From positions 1-6,788 of the forward strand of contig JAHHRP010000102.1 of the NCBI GenBank assembly GCA_020025735.1: a stretch of 6,788 bases of DNA, read 5' to 3'. The notes beneath the pieces are model-generated. The model had not been told where the DNA came from. It saw nothing but the letters and a program-made list of their open reading frames with translations, and did no database searches. A program made the translations under genes and the position numbers. Source of the DNA: Evtepia sp. GTDB taxonomy: Bacteria; Bacillota; Clostridia; Oscillospirales; Oscillospiraceae. Positions 1 to 5,834 of this stretch are shown one piece after another. How positions within the stretch are numbered: the stretch's first letter is position 1; every line of letters begins with the position of its first letter.

Positions 1-53
1 TTATAGCATATTTCCACCCGCCTGCCAACTTTTTTCCCTGGTAAGCATTGCAT

Positions 54-82
54 TTGCCCCCCATCCACCCCCCTGGTATAAT
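54..82 (+). promoter_or_regulatory. Sigma-A-like promoter for the small 82-codon gene
   Basis: A perfect -10 hexamer TATAAT lies at 77-82 and a TTGCCC -35 (4 of 6 matches to TTGACA) at 54-59, separated by exactly 17 bases. The predicted transcription start is near 88-90. The next start codon with a good ribosome binding site is at 207, which leaves a leader of about 118 nt. The call rests on matches to the housekeeping consensus only. Confidence 0.65.
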
Positions 83-87
83 GTCCG

Positions 88-194
88 AGAAGGGGCCTGT
101 GTCCCTTCTGCTTTTCTGCGCTCCGGCGCGGAAGAACCCAAACCAAACTGGCTCCTTTCCCTATGCCTGCGGGCAGCAAACGGGGCCGTTTCCC
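88..194 (+). promoter_or_regulatory. Hairpin-rich 5' leader of the small gene
   Basis: Three consecutive hairpins can be drawn between the predicted transcription start and the ribosome binding site. The first pairs AGAAGGG (88-94) with CCCTTCT (103-109). The second, 112-135, has ten pairs (two of them G-U) closed by a C(UCCG)G loop, a member of the very stable UNCG tetraloop class. The third pairs AAACG (178-182) with CGTTT (187-191), only four bases before the AGGAGG ribosome binding site. None is followed by a T-run, so they do not look like terminators. Their position suggests a role in mRNA stability or translation control, which is inference. I do not recognise a known riboswitch family. 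Confidence 0.35.
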
Positions 195-206
195 AGGAGG
201 TATCCC

Positions 207-455
207 ATGATTCTTTCTCCCATGGGCGCCGGTTTGGCGCTCTATTTTTCCCGGGAGGAGCTTCCCCCAGTCCACCATCTCACCCAGCAGACCGCTCTTC
301 TCCTCATCCGCCAGGCCATGATCCAGGCTGGGCAACCAATTCCAGAAGTCCTTGAGATTTGTTCCTTTCCCTCCCGAGAAGGTGTTTTATTTCTGGTGCG
401 TCCCCATCTGCCCAGCGGAGAAGAAATTCCCTGTCACGATGCCTTCTTGAGCTGA
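207..455 (+). CDS. Small uncharacterised protein, 82 aa
   Basis: This is an 82-codon reading frame starting at ATG 207, behind a textbook AGGAGGT ribosome binding site (195-201, about six bases from the start). The frame is open upstream as far as an ATG at 48, but the -10 element at 77-82 lies inside that extension, so the start at 207 is preferred. The protein has no signal peptide and no clear membrane segment. Residues 26-41 look like an amphipathic helix (around ALLLIRQAMIQAG), and residues 49-65 (LEICSFPSREGVLFLVR) look like a pair of beta strands. A helix followed by hydrophobic strands vaguely recalls the N-terminal domain of MecA-type ClpC adaptors, but that is a weak impression and not an assignment. 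It has its own promoter and leader and ends about 140 bases before the murA promoter. The function is unknown. The start signals make it a likely real gene. Confidence 0.6.
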   Translation: MILSPMGAGLALYFSREELPPVHHLTQQTALLLIRQAMIQAGQPIPEVLEICSFPSREGVLFLVRPHLPSGEEIPCHDAFLS

Positions 456-471
456 AGGTGCGCGCTGCCTC

Positions 472-574
472 TTTCTTTCGACAAAAAATGAGGGACAGAA
501 CAACCAAGAGCGCCTTGTTTTTCTCGCCTAGAAAGAAATTTTTTACCGAAACAACACAATTTGTTAAATTTCTT
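472..574 (+). repeat. AT-rich overlapping inverted repeats before the murA promoter
   Basis: Two overlapping inverted repeats share one arm. TTTCTTTC (472-479) pairs with GAAAGAAA (531-538), which is followed directly by six T residues (539-544). AAGAAATTT (533-541) pairs perfectly with AAATTTCTT (566-574). Between them is a short dyad, ACAA-T-TTGT (556-564). The first repeat plus the T-run could be a weak terminator for the small upstream gene, although its 51-base loop is long. The second could be an operator or an UP-like element upstream of the -10 at 599. The sequence is A/T-rich, so chance pairing is likelier than usual. Confidence 0.3.
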
Positions 575-595
575 CTTTTATTTTCACCGCTTTGA

Positions 596-604
596 TGATA
601 TAAT
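596..604 (+). promoter_or_regulatory. Extended -10 promoter for murA
   Basis: TGA followed directly by a perfect TATAAT (599-604) forms an extended -10 element (TGnTATAAT). No good -35 is seen at the normal distance (the hexamer 17 bases upstream is TTTTAT), which is usual for extended -10 promoters. The preceding 60 bases are A/T-rich. The predicted transcription start is near 611, about 265 bases before the murA start codon, so this promoter would produce a long leader. Another promoter closer to murA was looked for and not found. Confidence 0.65.
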
Positions 605-610
605 GGAATC

Positions 611-874
611 AATTATGGGTGGTGGTCTGCCCATGCGGCAGGTCTTTTGCATCCCTTTTCCCTGCCCCAGCGCCTAGAGGAAGGATTGCTGTCTGTCCTT
701 GGATTTCTTGTGCTTTCCCTAATTCCTCCTCTTAAACCACCCCCACCACTCCATCCAGGTACATTTGTTTTGAAAATCTGGATAGGATAGATACAGGACA
801 CAAATGTTTCCCGTTCCTGTTCTGCTAATGTGCTTACCATTTCCATTTAGAACCAATATAAAGAAGGTGCCGTT
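611..874 (+). promoter_or_regulatory. Long structured 5' leader of murA, candidate cis-regulatory RNA
   Basis: Between the predicted transcription start and the murA start lie about 265 bases with no convincing gene. The pairing that can be drawn is dense. A long-range stem joins 615-625 to 743-754 (eleven pairs, one G-U, one bulged C at 749). Inside it, GGCAG (637-641) can pair either with CTGCC (627-631) or, as GGCAGG, with CCTGCC (661-666). An apical hairpin is possible at 668-691 (CAGC with GCTG, and CCT with AGG inside it). Downstream, ATCCAG/CTGGAT (753-758/778-783), ACATTTGT/ACAAATGT (761-768/800-807) and ACAGGA/TCCTGT (793-798/815-820) interleave. No T-run terminator is apparent, so any control would act on translation or stability. 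It does not match the signatures of T-box, SRP RNA, RNase P RNA or the riboswitches I know. That it is a functional RNA is inference. Confidence 0.4.
863..869 (+). promoter_or_regulatory. Ribosome binding site that fixes the TTG start of murA
   Basis: GAAGGTG lies five bases before TTG 875. Translation from this TTG gives the usual MurA N-terminus (M-T-K-Y-V-I-S-G-G). The family alignment leaves almost no room for a later start, because the lysine of the SGAKNA motif is already residue 22, as in the E. coli enzyme. Confidence 0.75.
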
Positions 875-2173
875 TTGACAAAATATGTGATCAGCGGTGG
901 AATCCCCCTCCATGGAGAGGTTGAGATCAGCGGCGCGAAGAATGCTGCTGTGGCCATTCTTCCCGCAGCCCTTCTGGTAGACGGAGTCTGCCGGATCGAA
1001 AATGTTCCCGATATCAGCGACGTAACCATGATCCTAGGAATCCTCCGGGACCTGGGTGCCAGCGTTCGCATGATTAACCCAACCACAGTAGAGCTGGATT
1101 GTTCCCATGTTTATAAACAAAATGTCCCTTACGAGCTGGCCCGCCAGATTCGCGCCTCTTACTATCTGATTGGTGCGCTGCTGGGTCGGTTTGGTCGTGC
1201 CGAAGTCCCCCCTCCCGGCGGCTGTGACCTGGGGGTACGTCCCATTGATCAGCATCTGAAAGGCTTTTCTGCCATGGGCGCAGAAATCCAAGTGGAGAAC
1301 GGTTTCATTTATGCCGCCTCCCCCACCGGTCGTCTCCACGGTGCCCAGGTCTACCTGGACGTTGTATCCGTCGGCGCTACGATGAATATTCTTCTGGCCG
1401 CTGCCCTGGCAGATGGCCTGACCATCATTGAAAATGCAGCCAAAGAACCCCATATCGTAGACCTGGCCAACTTCCTCAACTCGATGGGCGCTGACATCAT
1501 GGGCGCAGGAACGGATGTCATCAAAGTCCGCGGAGTCGAGAAACTCCGTGGCGGCTCCTATTCCATCATTCCCGATCAGATCGAGGCGGGCACTTACATG
1601 ACTGCCGTTGCTGCTGCTGGCGGGGAGGTTCGCATCAACAACGTCATCCCCAAACATCTTGACTGCATCACAGCCAAACTGGTAGAGATGGGCGTTGAAA
1701 TTGAGGAGGATGGCGACAGTCTCCTTATCCGTCGCAGCGGAAAGCTCACCAGCACCAACGTCAAGACCATGCCCTACCCCGGCTTCCCCACCGATATGCA
1801 GCCGCAGATTGCTGCTGTACTGTGTCTTGCTGAGGGAACCAGCATCCTCAACGAAGGGGTTTGGGACAATCGCTACCGCTATGCCGACGAATTCCGACGA
1901 ATGGGCGCCAACATTCAAGTCAACGGGAAGATTGCCGTCATTGAAGGCGTTCGTGCCCTCACAGGTGCGCCTGTGTGCGCCTGTGATTTGCGTGCTGGGG
2001 CTGCCATGATCGTGGCTGGTCTGGCCGCCAACGGCATCACAGAGATCGACCAAATCCATCACATCGAGCGGGGCTATGAGGGCATCGTGGAAAAGCTGGC
2101 TAAGCTTGGGGCAAATATTCACGAAGAACCCATTCCTGAGGAGGATTGGCGCAGCAGCAGCGTTGTCGGATAA
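875..2173 (+). CDS. murA: UDP-N-acetylglucosamine 1-carboxyvinyltransferase (MurA)
   Basis: MurA transfers enolpyruvate from phosphoenolpyruvate to UDP-GlcNAc, the first committed step of peptidoglycan precursor synthesis, in the cytoplasm. The 432-residue protein has normal length and the two-domain EPSP-synthase-like repeat pattern. Key residues are all visible and sit at E. coli numbering plus about two: K22-N23 in SGAKNA, R93, the catalytic C117 in PGGCDLGVRPIDQH (the cysteine attacked by fosfomycin), R122, D307 in the FPTDMQ motif, R373 in DLRAG and R399 in ERGY. Since C117 is present rather than Asp, intrinsic fosfomycin resistance by that route is not expected. The YYLIGALLGRFG segment resembles the MurZ/MurA2 branch of Gram-positive bacteria more than MurA1, but this is tentative and a second paralogue may exist elsewhere. 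It starts with TTG behind a long leader and is followed by a terminator-like hairpin at 2245. Confidence 0.97.
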   Translation: MTKYVISGGIPLHGEVEISGAKNAAVAILPAALLVDGVCRIENVPDISDVTMILGILRDLGASVRMINPTTVELDCSHVYKQNVPYELARQIRASYYLIGALLGRFGRAEVPPPGGCDLGVRPIDQHLKGFSAMGAEIQVENGFIYAASPTGRLHGAQVYLDVVSVGATMNILLAAALADGLTIIENAAKEPHIVDLANFLNSMGADIMGAGTDVIKVRGVEKLRGGSYSIIPDQIEAGTYMTAVAAAGGEVRINNVIPKHLDCITAKLVEMGVEIEEDGDSLLIRRSGKLTSTNVKTMPYPGFPTDMQPQIAAVLCLAEGTSILNEGVWDNRYRYADEFRRMGANIQVNGKIAVIEGVRALTGAPVCACDLRAGAAMIVAGLAANGITEIDQIHHIERGYEGIVEKLAKLGANIHEEPIPEEDWRSSSVVG

Positions 2174-2244
2174 ATCCTTCTCTTCTACCCTGGCGTTCCC
2201 CTTCCCCGTCTGGCAGGCGTGGGATGGCAACCGACATTTCGTCT

Positions 2245-2284
2245 GTGGACGGCGGGTCTGCCTGCCGTCCACTTTTCCTTATTT
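2245..2284 (+). terminator. Intrinsic terminator or attenuator between murA and rlmH
   Basis: GTGGACGGCGGG (2245-2256) pairs with CCTGCCGTCCAC (2261-2272) in a 12-pair, G/C-rich stem with one G-U pair and a TCTG loop. The 3' side runs straight into TTTTCCTTATTT (2273-2284). This is a strong intrinsic terminator signature. The GGAGGG ribosome binding site of rlmH starts at 2285, so no promoter fits between terminator and gene. rlmH must therefore be reached by read-through or by controlled antitermination. A competing pairing exists: GGCAGGC (2212-2218) is complementary to GCCTGCC (2260-2266), part of the 3' arm, and can extend by G-U pairs on both sides to 2211-2219 and 2259-2267. Whether it works as an antiterminator is inference. 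Confidence 0.75.
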
Positions 2285-2296
2285 GGAGGGTTCCTC

Positions 2297-2779
2297 ATGG
2301 TCAGCATCCAAGTGCTCTGCGTGGGCAAGCTAAAAGAAAAACACTTCGCTGCCGCCTGTGACGAGTACAGCAAGCGGCTGAGCGGATCTTGTAAACTCAC
2401 GATCACGGAACTGTCTGAGGAGCGTCTGCCAGAGTCCCCCTCTCCTACCCAGATCGACGGCGCCCTGGCCAAGGAAGCCAGCGCAATCCTGGCCAAACTC
2501 CCCAAAGCAGGCAAACTGGTGGCCCTGTGTGTGGAAGGAAGTCTGCTCTCCAGCCCTCAGCTTGCCCAGCGTTTCAACACATGGATGGTAGAAGGTGTCT
2601 CTCACATCACGTTTCTCATCGGCGGCTCTTTTGGGCTGCACCCCTCAGTGAAAGCCAAGGCTCACTTGTGCCTGTCCATGTCCCCCATGACGTTTCCCCA
2701 TCATCTGGCCCGGGTAATGGTCCTGGAGCAGATTTACCGCGCCTTTCAGATCACCGCCGGTACACGCTACCACAAATGA
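2297..2779 (+). CDS. rlmH: 23S rRNA (pseudouridine-1915-N3)-methyltransferase RlmH
   Basis: RlmH is a small SPOUT-class, SAM-dependent enzyme that methylates pseudouridine 1915 of helix 69 in 23S rRNA, acting on assembled 70S ribosomes. The 160-residue product is full family length (about 155-160). Diagnostic segments are the knot region LIGGSFG (107-113), the LSMSPMTFPHHLAR motif (126-139), the EQIYRA segment (144-149) and the C-terminal YHK (158-160). ATG 2297 is chosen over the in-frame ATG at 2219 because a GGAGGG ribosome binding site sits six bases upstream, the protein then begins with the expected strand (VSIQVLCVGKLKEK), and the longer version would be encoded through the terminator hairpin at 2245. 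It stands 50 bases upstream of the sugar mutase gene with no terminator between, so the two are probably co-transcribed. The gene order is not itself functional evidence. Confidence 0.96.
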   Translation: MVSIQVLCVGKLKEKHFAAACDEYSKRLSGSCKLTITELSEERLPESPSPTQIDGALAKEASAILAKLPKAGKLVALCVEGSLLSSPQLAQRFNTWMVEGVSHITFLIGGSFGLHPSVKAKAHLCLSMSPMTFPHHLARVMVLEQIYRAFQITAGTRYHK

Positions 2780-2829
2780 CCACCAGGGAACCCAGCACCA
2801 TCCCTGCCCGGAAAGAAAGGAGCTTTTTT

Positions 2830-4569
2830 ATGACCTATCAGCAGCAGTACCATCACTGGCTGCACTCCGATGCACTCTCTCTCGAAGAGAAGGCTCAGCT
2901 TATGTCTCTTACACAAACCCCTGAGGAACTTGAAGACCGCTTCTTCGGCATGCTCGAATTCGGCACAGCCGGACTGCGAGGCATTATGGGTGTAGGGCTG
3001 CGTCGTATGAATGTCCATGTAATTCGTCACGCAACCCAGGCTTTTGCCCAGGTGATCCTTGCAGAAGGTCCTCAGCAAGCAGCCAAAGGGGTGGCCATCT
3101 GCTATGACTGCCGCCTCCATTCCCAGGAATTTGCCCAGGCAGCAGCTGGCGTTATGGCCGCCAATGGGATTCCTGTGCGGCTGTTTGAGTCCATGCGTCC
3201 TACCCCAGAACTTTCCTTCGCTGTGCGAGAATACGGCTGCATCGCTGGTTTGAACGTCACTGCCAGCCATAACCCCCCAGAGTACAACGGCTATAAGGTC
3301 TACTGGTCCGATGGCGCGCAGCTTCCCCCCCAGCATGCAGCCGCCATTGCCCAACAGATGGAAGTTTTGGACGTGTTCAACGACGTAAAAACCATGCCTT
3401 ATGAAACCGCTGTTGCAGAGGGCAAAATCACCCTCATGGGCAAGGAGACCGATGACAAATTCCTGGCCAAGGTGCTGGACCAAATAAACGACAAGACGTC
3501 TGCCGCCAAGGTAGCTGACACCTTCACCATGGTTTACACTCCATTCCACGGCACCGGCTACCGCCAGATTCCCTATGTACTCATGCAGCTTGGGGTGCAG
3601 CATCTGTACTGTGTGCCTGAACAGATGGCCATTGACGGCGCATTCCCCACAGTATCCTCCCCCAATCCAGAAAACCCAGAGAGCTTCGCTCTGGCACAGA
3701 AACTGGCTCGTGAGGTAGATGCCCAATTCATCCTGGGCTCCGATCCAGATGCCGATCGGGTTGCCATCCAAGTCAAGGACAAGGACGGACAATATGTTCA
3801 ACTCTCTGGAAACCAGACAGGGGTGCTGTTGCTGGACTATCTCATTGCTGCTAAGAAACGGGCAGGCACACTGCCGAAACATCCTGTGGCGCTGAAATCT
3901 CTGGTCACCACCAACATGGCCCGGGCCGTCGCCCAGGCCAATGGTGTCGCTTGTTATGATACCTTTACGGGCTTTAAATTCATGGCAGAGAAGAAGAATC
4001 AGCTGGAGGCTGCTGGACAGGGAGAGGTCATTTTCTCTTATGAAGAGTCCATCGGCTACATGATCGGTGACTATGTCCGGGACAAGGATGCCGTGACTGC
4101 CGCTTTGCTGCTGACAGAAATGACGGTCTGGTATGCTGCTCAGGGTCTGACTTTACTGGACGCGCTTCAGAATCTTTATAAGAAGTACGGTTATTATGGG
4201 GAAAAAACGCTGAATCTGGTGATGCCTGGTCTGGAAGGTATGACTCAGATGAAAGCCATCATGGCTGCGCTCCGCCAGACTCCTCCCACCCAGATTTCTG
4301 GCACGCCAGTGGTCCTTCAGCGGGACTATCAGGATGGCACCGAGCGAAAAGTGACCACAGGCGTTGTCTCTTCCATGGAGCTTTCTGGTTCCAACGTACT
4401 TAGCTATCCCCTCTCCGATGGCACCACCATTGTGGTCCGACCCTCAGGTACAGAACCCAAGATCAAGGTGTACATTCTGGCCACTGGGTCCAGCGAAGCC
4501 GACTGCCAGGAAAAAGTGACTCGCTATGCCGATTGGGCGGCATCCTTGCAGAAACTTGCAGAGACCTGA
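2830..4569 (+). CDS. pgcA: Phospho-sugar mutase, alpha-phosphoglucomutase/phosphomannomutase type (PgcA-like)
   Basis: Enzymes of the alpha-D-phosphohexomutase superfamily interconvert hexose 1- and 6-phosphates through a phosphoserine, linking glycolysis to sugar nucleotides such as UDP-glucose for envelope glycans. The 579-residue protein matches the length of Bacillus PgcA-type enzymes (about 580). The four domain signatures appear in order: phosphoserine loop TASHNP with S146 (144-149), metal-binding loop GSDPDADR with D305, D307 and D309 (303-310), sugar-binding loop SYEESIGY (403-410), and phosphate-binding loop RPSGTEPKIK (537-546). The frame stays open far upstream, but ATG 2830 is chosen because AAAGGAG (2816-2822) lies seven bases before it and because the upstream part overlaps rlmH. 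It follows rlmH by 50 bases and ends at a strong terminator. Substrate preference (glucose or mannose phosphate) cannot be read from the sequence, so the symbol is by similarity of class. Confidence 0.93.
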   Translation: MTYQQQYHHWLHSDALSLEEKAQLMSLTQTPEELEDRFFGMLEFGTAGLRGIMGVGLRRMNVHVIRHATQAFAQVILAEGPQQAAKGVAICYDCRLHSQEFAQAAAGVMAANGIPVRLFESMRPTPELSFAVREYGCIAGLNVTASHNPPEYNGYKVYWSDGAQLPPQHAAAIAQQMEVLDVFNDVKTMPYETAVAEGKITLMGKETDDKFLAKVLDQINDKTSAAKVADTFTMVYTPFHGTGYRQIPYVLMQLGVQHLYCVPEQMAIDGAFPTVSSPNPENPESFALAQKLAREVDAQFILGSDPDADRVAIQVKDKDGQYVQLSGNQTGVLLLDYLIAAKKRAGTLPKHPVALKSLVTTNMARAVAQANGVACYDTFTGFKFMAEKKNQLEAAGQGEVIFSYEESIGYMIGDYVRDKDAVTAALLLTEMTVWYAAQGLTLLDALQNLYKKYGYYGEKTLNLVMPGLEGMTQMKAIMAALRQTPPTQISGTPVVLQRDYQDGTERKVTTGVVSSMELSGSNVLSYPLSDGTTIVVRPSGTEPKIKVYILATGSSEADCQEKVTRYADWAASLQKLAET

Positions 4570-4584
4570 CAACGCCTCCATACC

Positions 4585-4620
4585 ACTGTCCTGCCGGAGA
4601 TCTGGCAGGACAGTTTTTAT
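4585..4620 (+). terminator. Strong intrinsic terminator after the phospho-sugar mutase
   Basis: ACTGTCCTGCC (4585-4595) pairs perfectly with GGCAGGACAGT (4604-4614), an 11-bp stem with an eight-base loop, followed by a T-run (4614-4618). It begins 16 bases after the mutase stop codon and should close the rlmH-mutase transcript, so the carboxypeptidase gene downstream needs its own promoter in the 70 bases that follow. Confidence 0.92.
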
Positions 4621-4688
4621 GTCTGGTGCATACTTTTCTTTCCAAGGGCATACAGTGGTGACAACTGAGATCACCAGGAGGTCCTGTT

Positions 4689-5822
4689 ATGAAGAAACTC
4701 TGTGCCCTCATGCTCACTCTCCTCTTGTGCGGGGGCTTGCTCCCTGCACAAGCAGTTGGGCCGGCGGTGGACGCTAAGGCCGTTGCCCTGATGGAAAAAA
4801 GCACCGGAGAACTACTCTATGAAGAGAATGCTCACGAAGCTTTAGAACCAGCCAGCGTCACCAAAGTCATGACCATGCTGCTCATTATGGAAGCCTTGGA
4901 GGAAGGGAGTATCACCAAAGAAACTATGGTACCCGTCTCTGCCACCGCAGCGGGGATGGGCGGGTCCCAGGTCTACATGAAGGAGGGAGAGGAATTCTCT
5001 GTCCATGATATGCTCAAGGCCATTGCCGTAGCCTCTGGCAACGATGCCTGCGTTGCCATGGCAGAGTATCTGGCAGGCAGCGAGGCCTCTTTTGTGGAGA
5101 AGATGAACGCCAGAGCCAAGGATCTGGGCATGAAGGATACCGTCTTTCACAACTGCACCGGTCTGCCCGCCGATGGCCACGTCTCCTCGGCCTACGACAT
5201 CGCCCTGATGTCTCGGGAGCTAATCGCAAAGTACCCAGACATCCGCACCTACACCACCATCTGGATGGACACCCTCCGGGACGGAGCGTTCCAGCTGGCC
5301 AACACCAACAAACTCATCCGCTTCTATGACAGTGCCACAGGACTAAAGACGGGGTCTACAGATGGTGCTCTCTTCTGTGTCTCTGCCACGGCAGAAAAGG
5401 AAGGGATGGAGCTGATCGCTGTGGTCCTTGGCTCCCCCACCTCTGCGGACCGATTTGAAACTGCCAAAGCGCTGCTCAACTACGGCTTTGCTGGCTATGC
5501 TCTGGTTACCGCAGCTCCTTCTGAACCTCTCTCCCCTATTCCCGTCACTTTAGGTACCGCCGACAGCGTCCAGCCGGTGCTGTCCGAAAGCAGTCAGATG
5601 CTTTTGTCCAAAGCAGATGCCGCCAAAGTCTCCACCACCCTTGCCCTCTCAGATACCCTCCAAGCTCCTGTGGCGCAAGGACAGCAAATCGGTTCCCTTA
5701 CCGTCCTGGTAGATGGTAAGGAAAAGCAGACCATTCCTCTGATCGCCCAGGAAGCAGTCCCCCGCCTGACGCTGTGGGAAATCTATCAATCCATGCTTTC
5801 CTGCCTTTTCTGCGGCACTTGA
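4689..5822 (+). CDS. dacF: Secreted D-alanyl-D-alanine carboxypeptidase (DacF/PBP5 type)
   Basis: This low-molecular-weight penicillin-binding protein removes the terminal D-Ala from peptidoglycan pentapeptides outside the membrane, limiting cross-linking. The 377-residue precursor has a signal peptide (KK, a hydrophobic core at 4-18, likely cleavage after LPAQA at residue 22). The peptidase S11 motifs are complete: SVTK with nucleophile S56 and K59, SGN (116-118), and KTG (220-222). Residues from about 270 to 355 fit the beta-rich PBP5 C-terminal domain. The start has AGGAGGT six bases upstream (4676-4682). It is flanked by terminators on both sides and so is probably monocistronic. The C-terminus (LTLWEIYQSMLSCLFCGT) should be the membrane-binding amphipathic helix, but it is short, lacks basic residues and carries two cysteines. 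DacF is sporulation-linked in Bacillus; that role here is inference. Confidence 0.93.
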   Translation: MKKLCALMLTLLLCGGLLPAQAVGPAVDAKAVALMEKSTGELLYEENAHEALEPASVTKVMTMLLIMEALEEGSITKETMVPVSATAAGMGGSQVYMKEGEEFSVHDMLKAIAVASGNDACVAMAEYLAGSEASFVEKMNARAKDLGMKDTVFHNCTGLPADGHVSSAYDIALMSRELIAKYPDIRTYTTIWMDTLRDGAFQLANTNKLIRFYDSATGLKTGSTDGALFCVSATAEKEGMELIAVVLGSPTSADRFETAKALLNYGFAGYALVTAAPSEPLSPIPVTLGTADSVQPVLSESSQMLLSKADAAKVSTTLALSDTLQAPVAQGQQIGSLTVLVDGKEKQTIPLIAQEAVPRLTLWEIYQSMLSCLFCGT

Positions 5823-5834
5823 TCCATCCCCCGC

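Noticed and set aside
48..206. N-terminal extension of the small gene to ATG 48
   Set aside because: The perfect -10 element at 77-82 and the leader hairpins lie inside it, no ribosome binding site precedes 48, and an ideal one precedes 207.
611..756. Identification of the murA leader as 6S RNA, SRP RNA or a T-box
   Set aside because: The SRP core (GGAAGGAAGCAGC-like) and the T-box antiterminator sequence are absent, no terminator ends the element, and the two strands are both pyrimidine-rich so they do not form the long 6S rod.
770..798. TTGAAA (770-775) as a second murA promoter
   Set aside because: No acceptable -10 hexamer lies 16-18 bases downstream (best is ACAGGA or TACAGG).
1034..2272. 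412-codon open frame on the minus strand opposite murA
   Set aside because: It lies almost entirely antisense to a MurA with every catalytic residue intact, has no recognisable family features, and reflects codon-bias mirroring on the opposite strand.
2740..2779. rlmH 3' end as an SCC-type integration site
   Set aside because: In staphylococci this end is the attachment site for SCC elements, but here the next gene follows normally after 50 bases with no recombinase or direct repeat.
2527..2829. 101-residue N-terminal extension of the sugar mutase frame
   Set aside because: It overlaps rlmH in another frame and is rich in residues atypical of the family; a clear AAAGGAG ribosome binding site sits before ATG 2830.
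2767..3882. 371-codon open frame on the minus strand opposite the sugar mutase
   Set aside because: It is antisense to a complete phosphohexomutase with all four signature loops and has no domain pattern of its own. It is a shadow frame.
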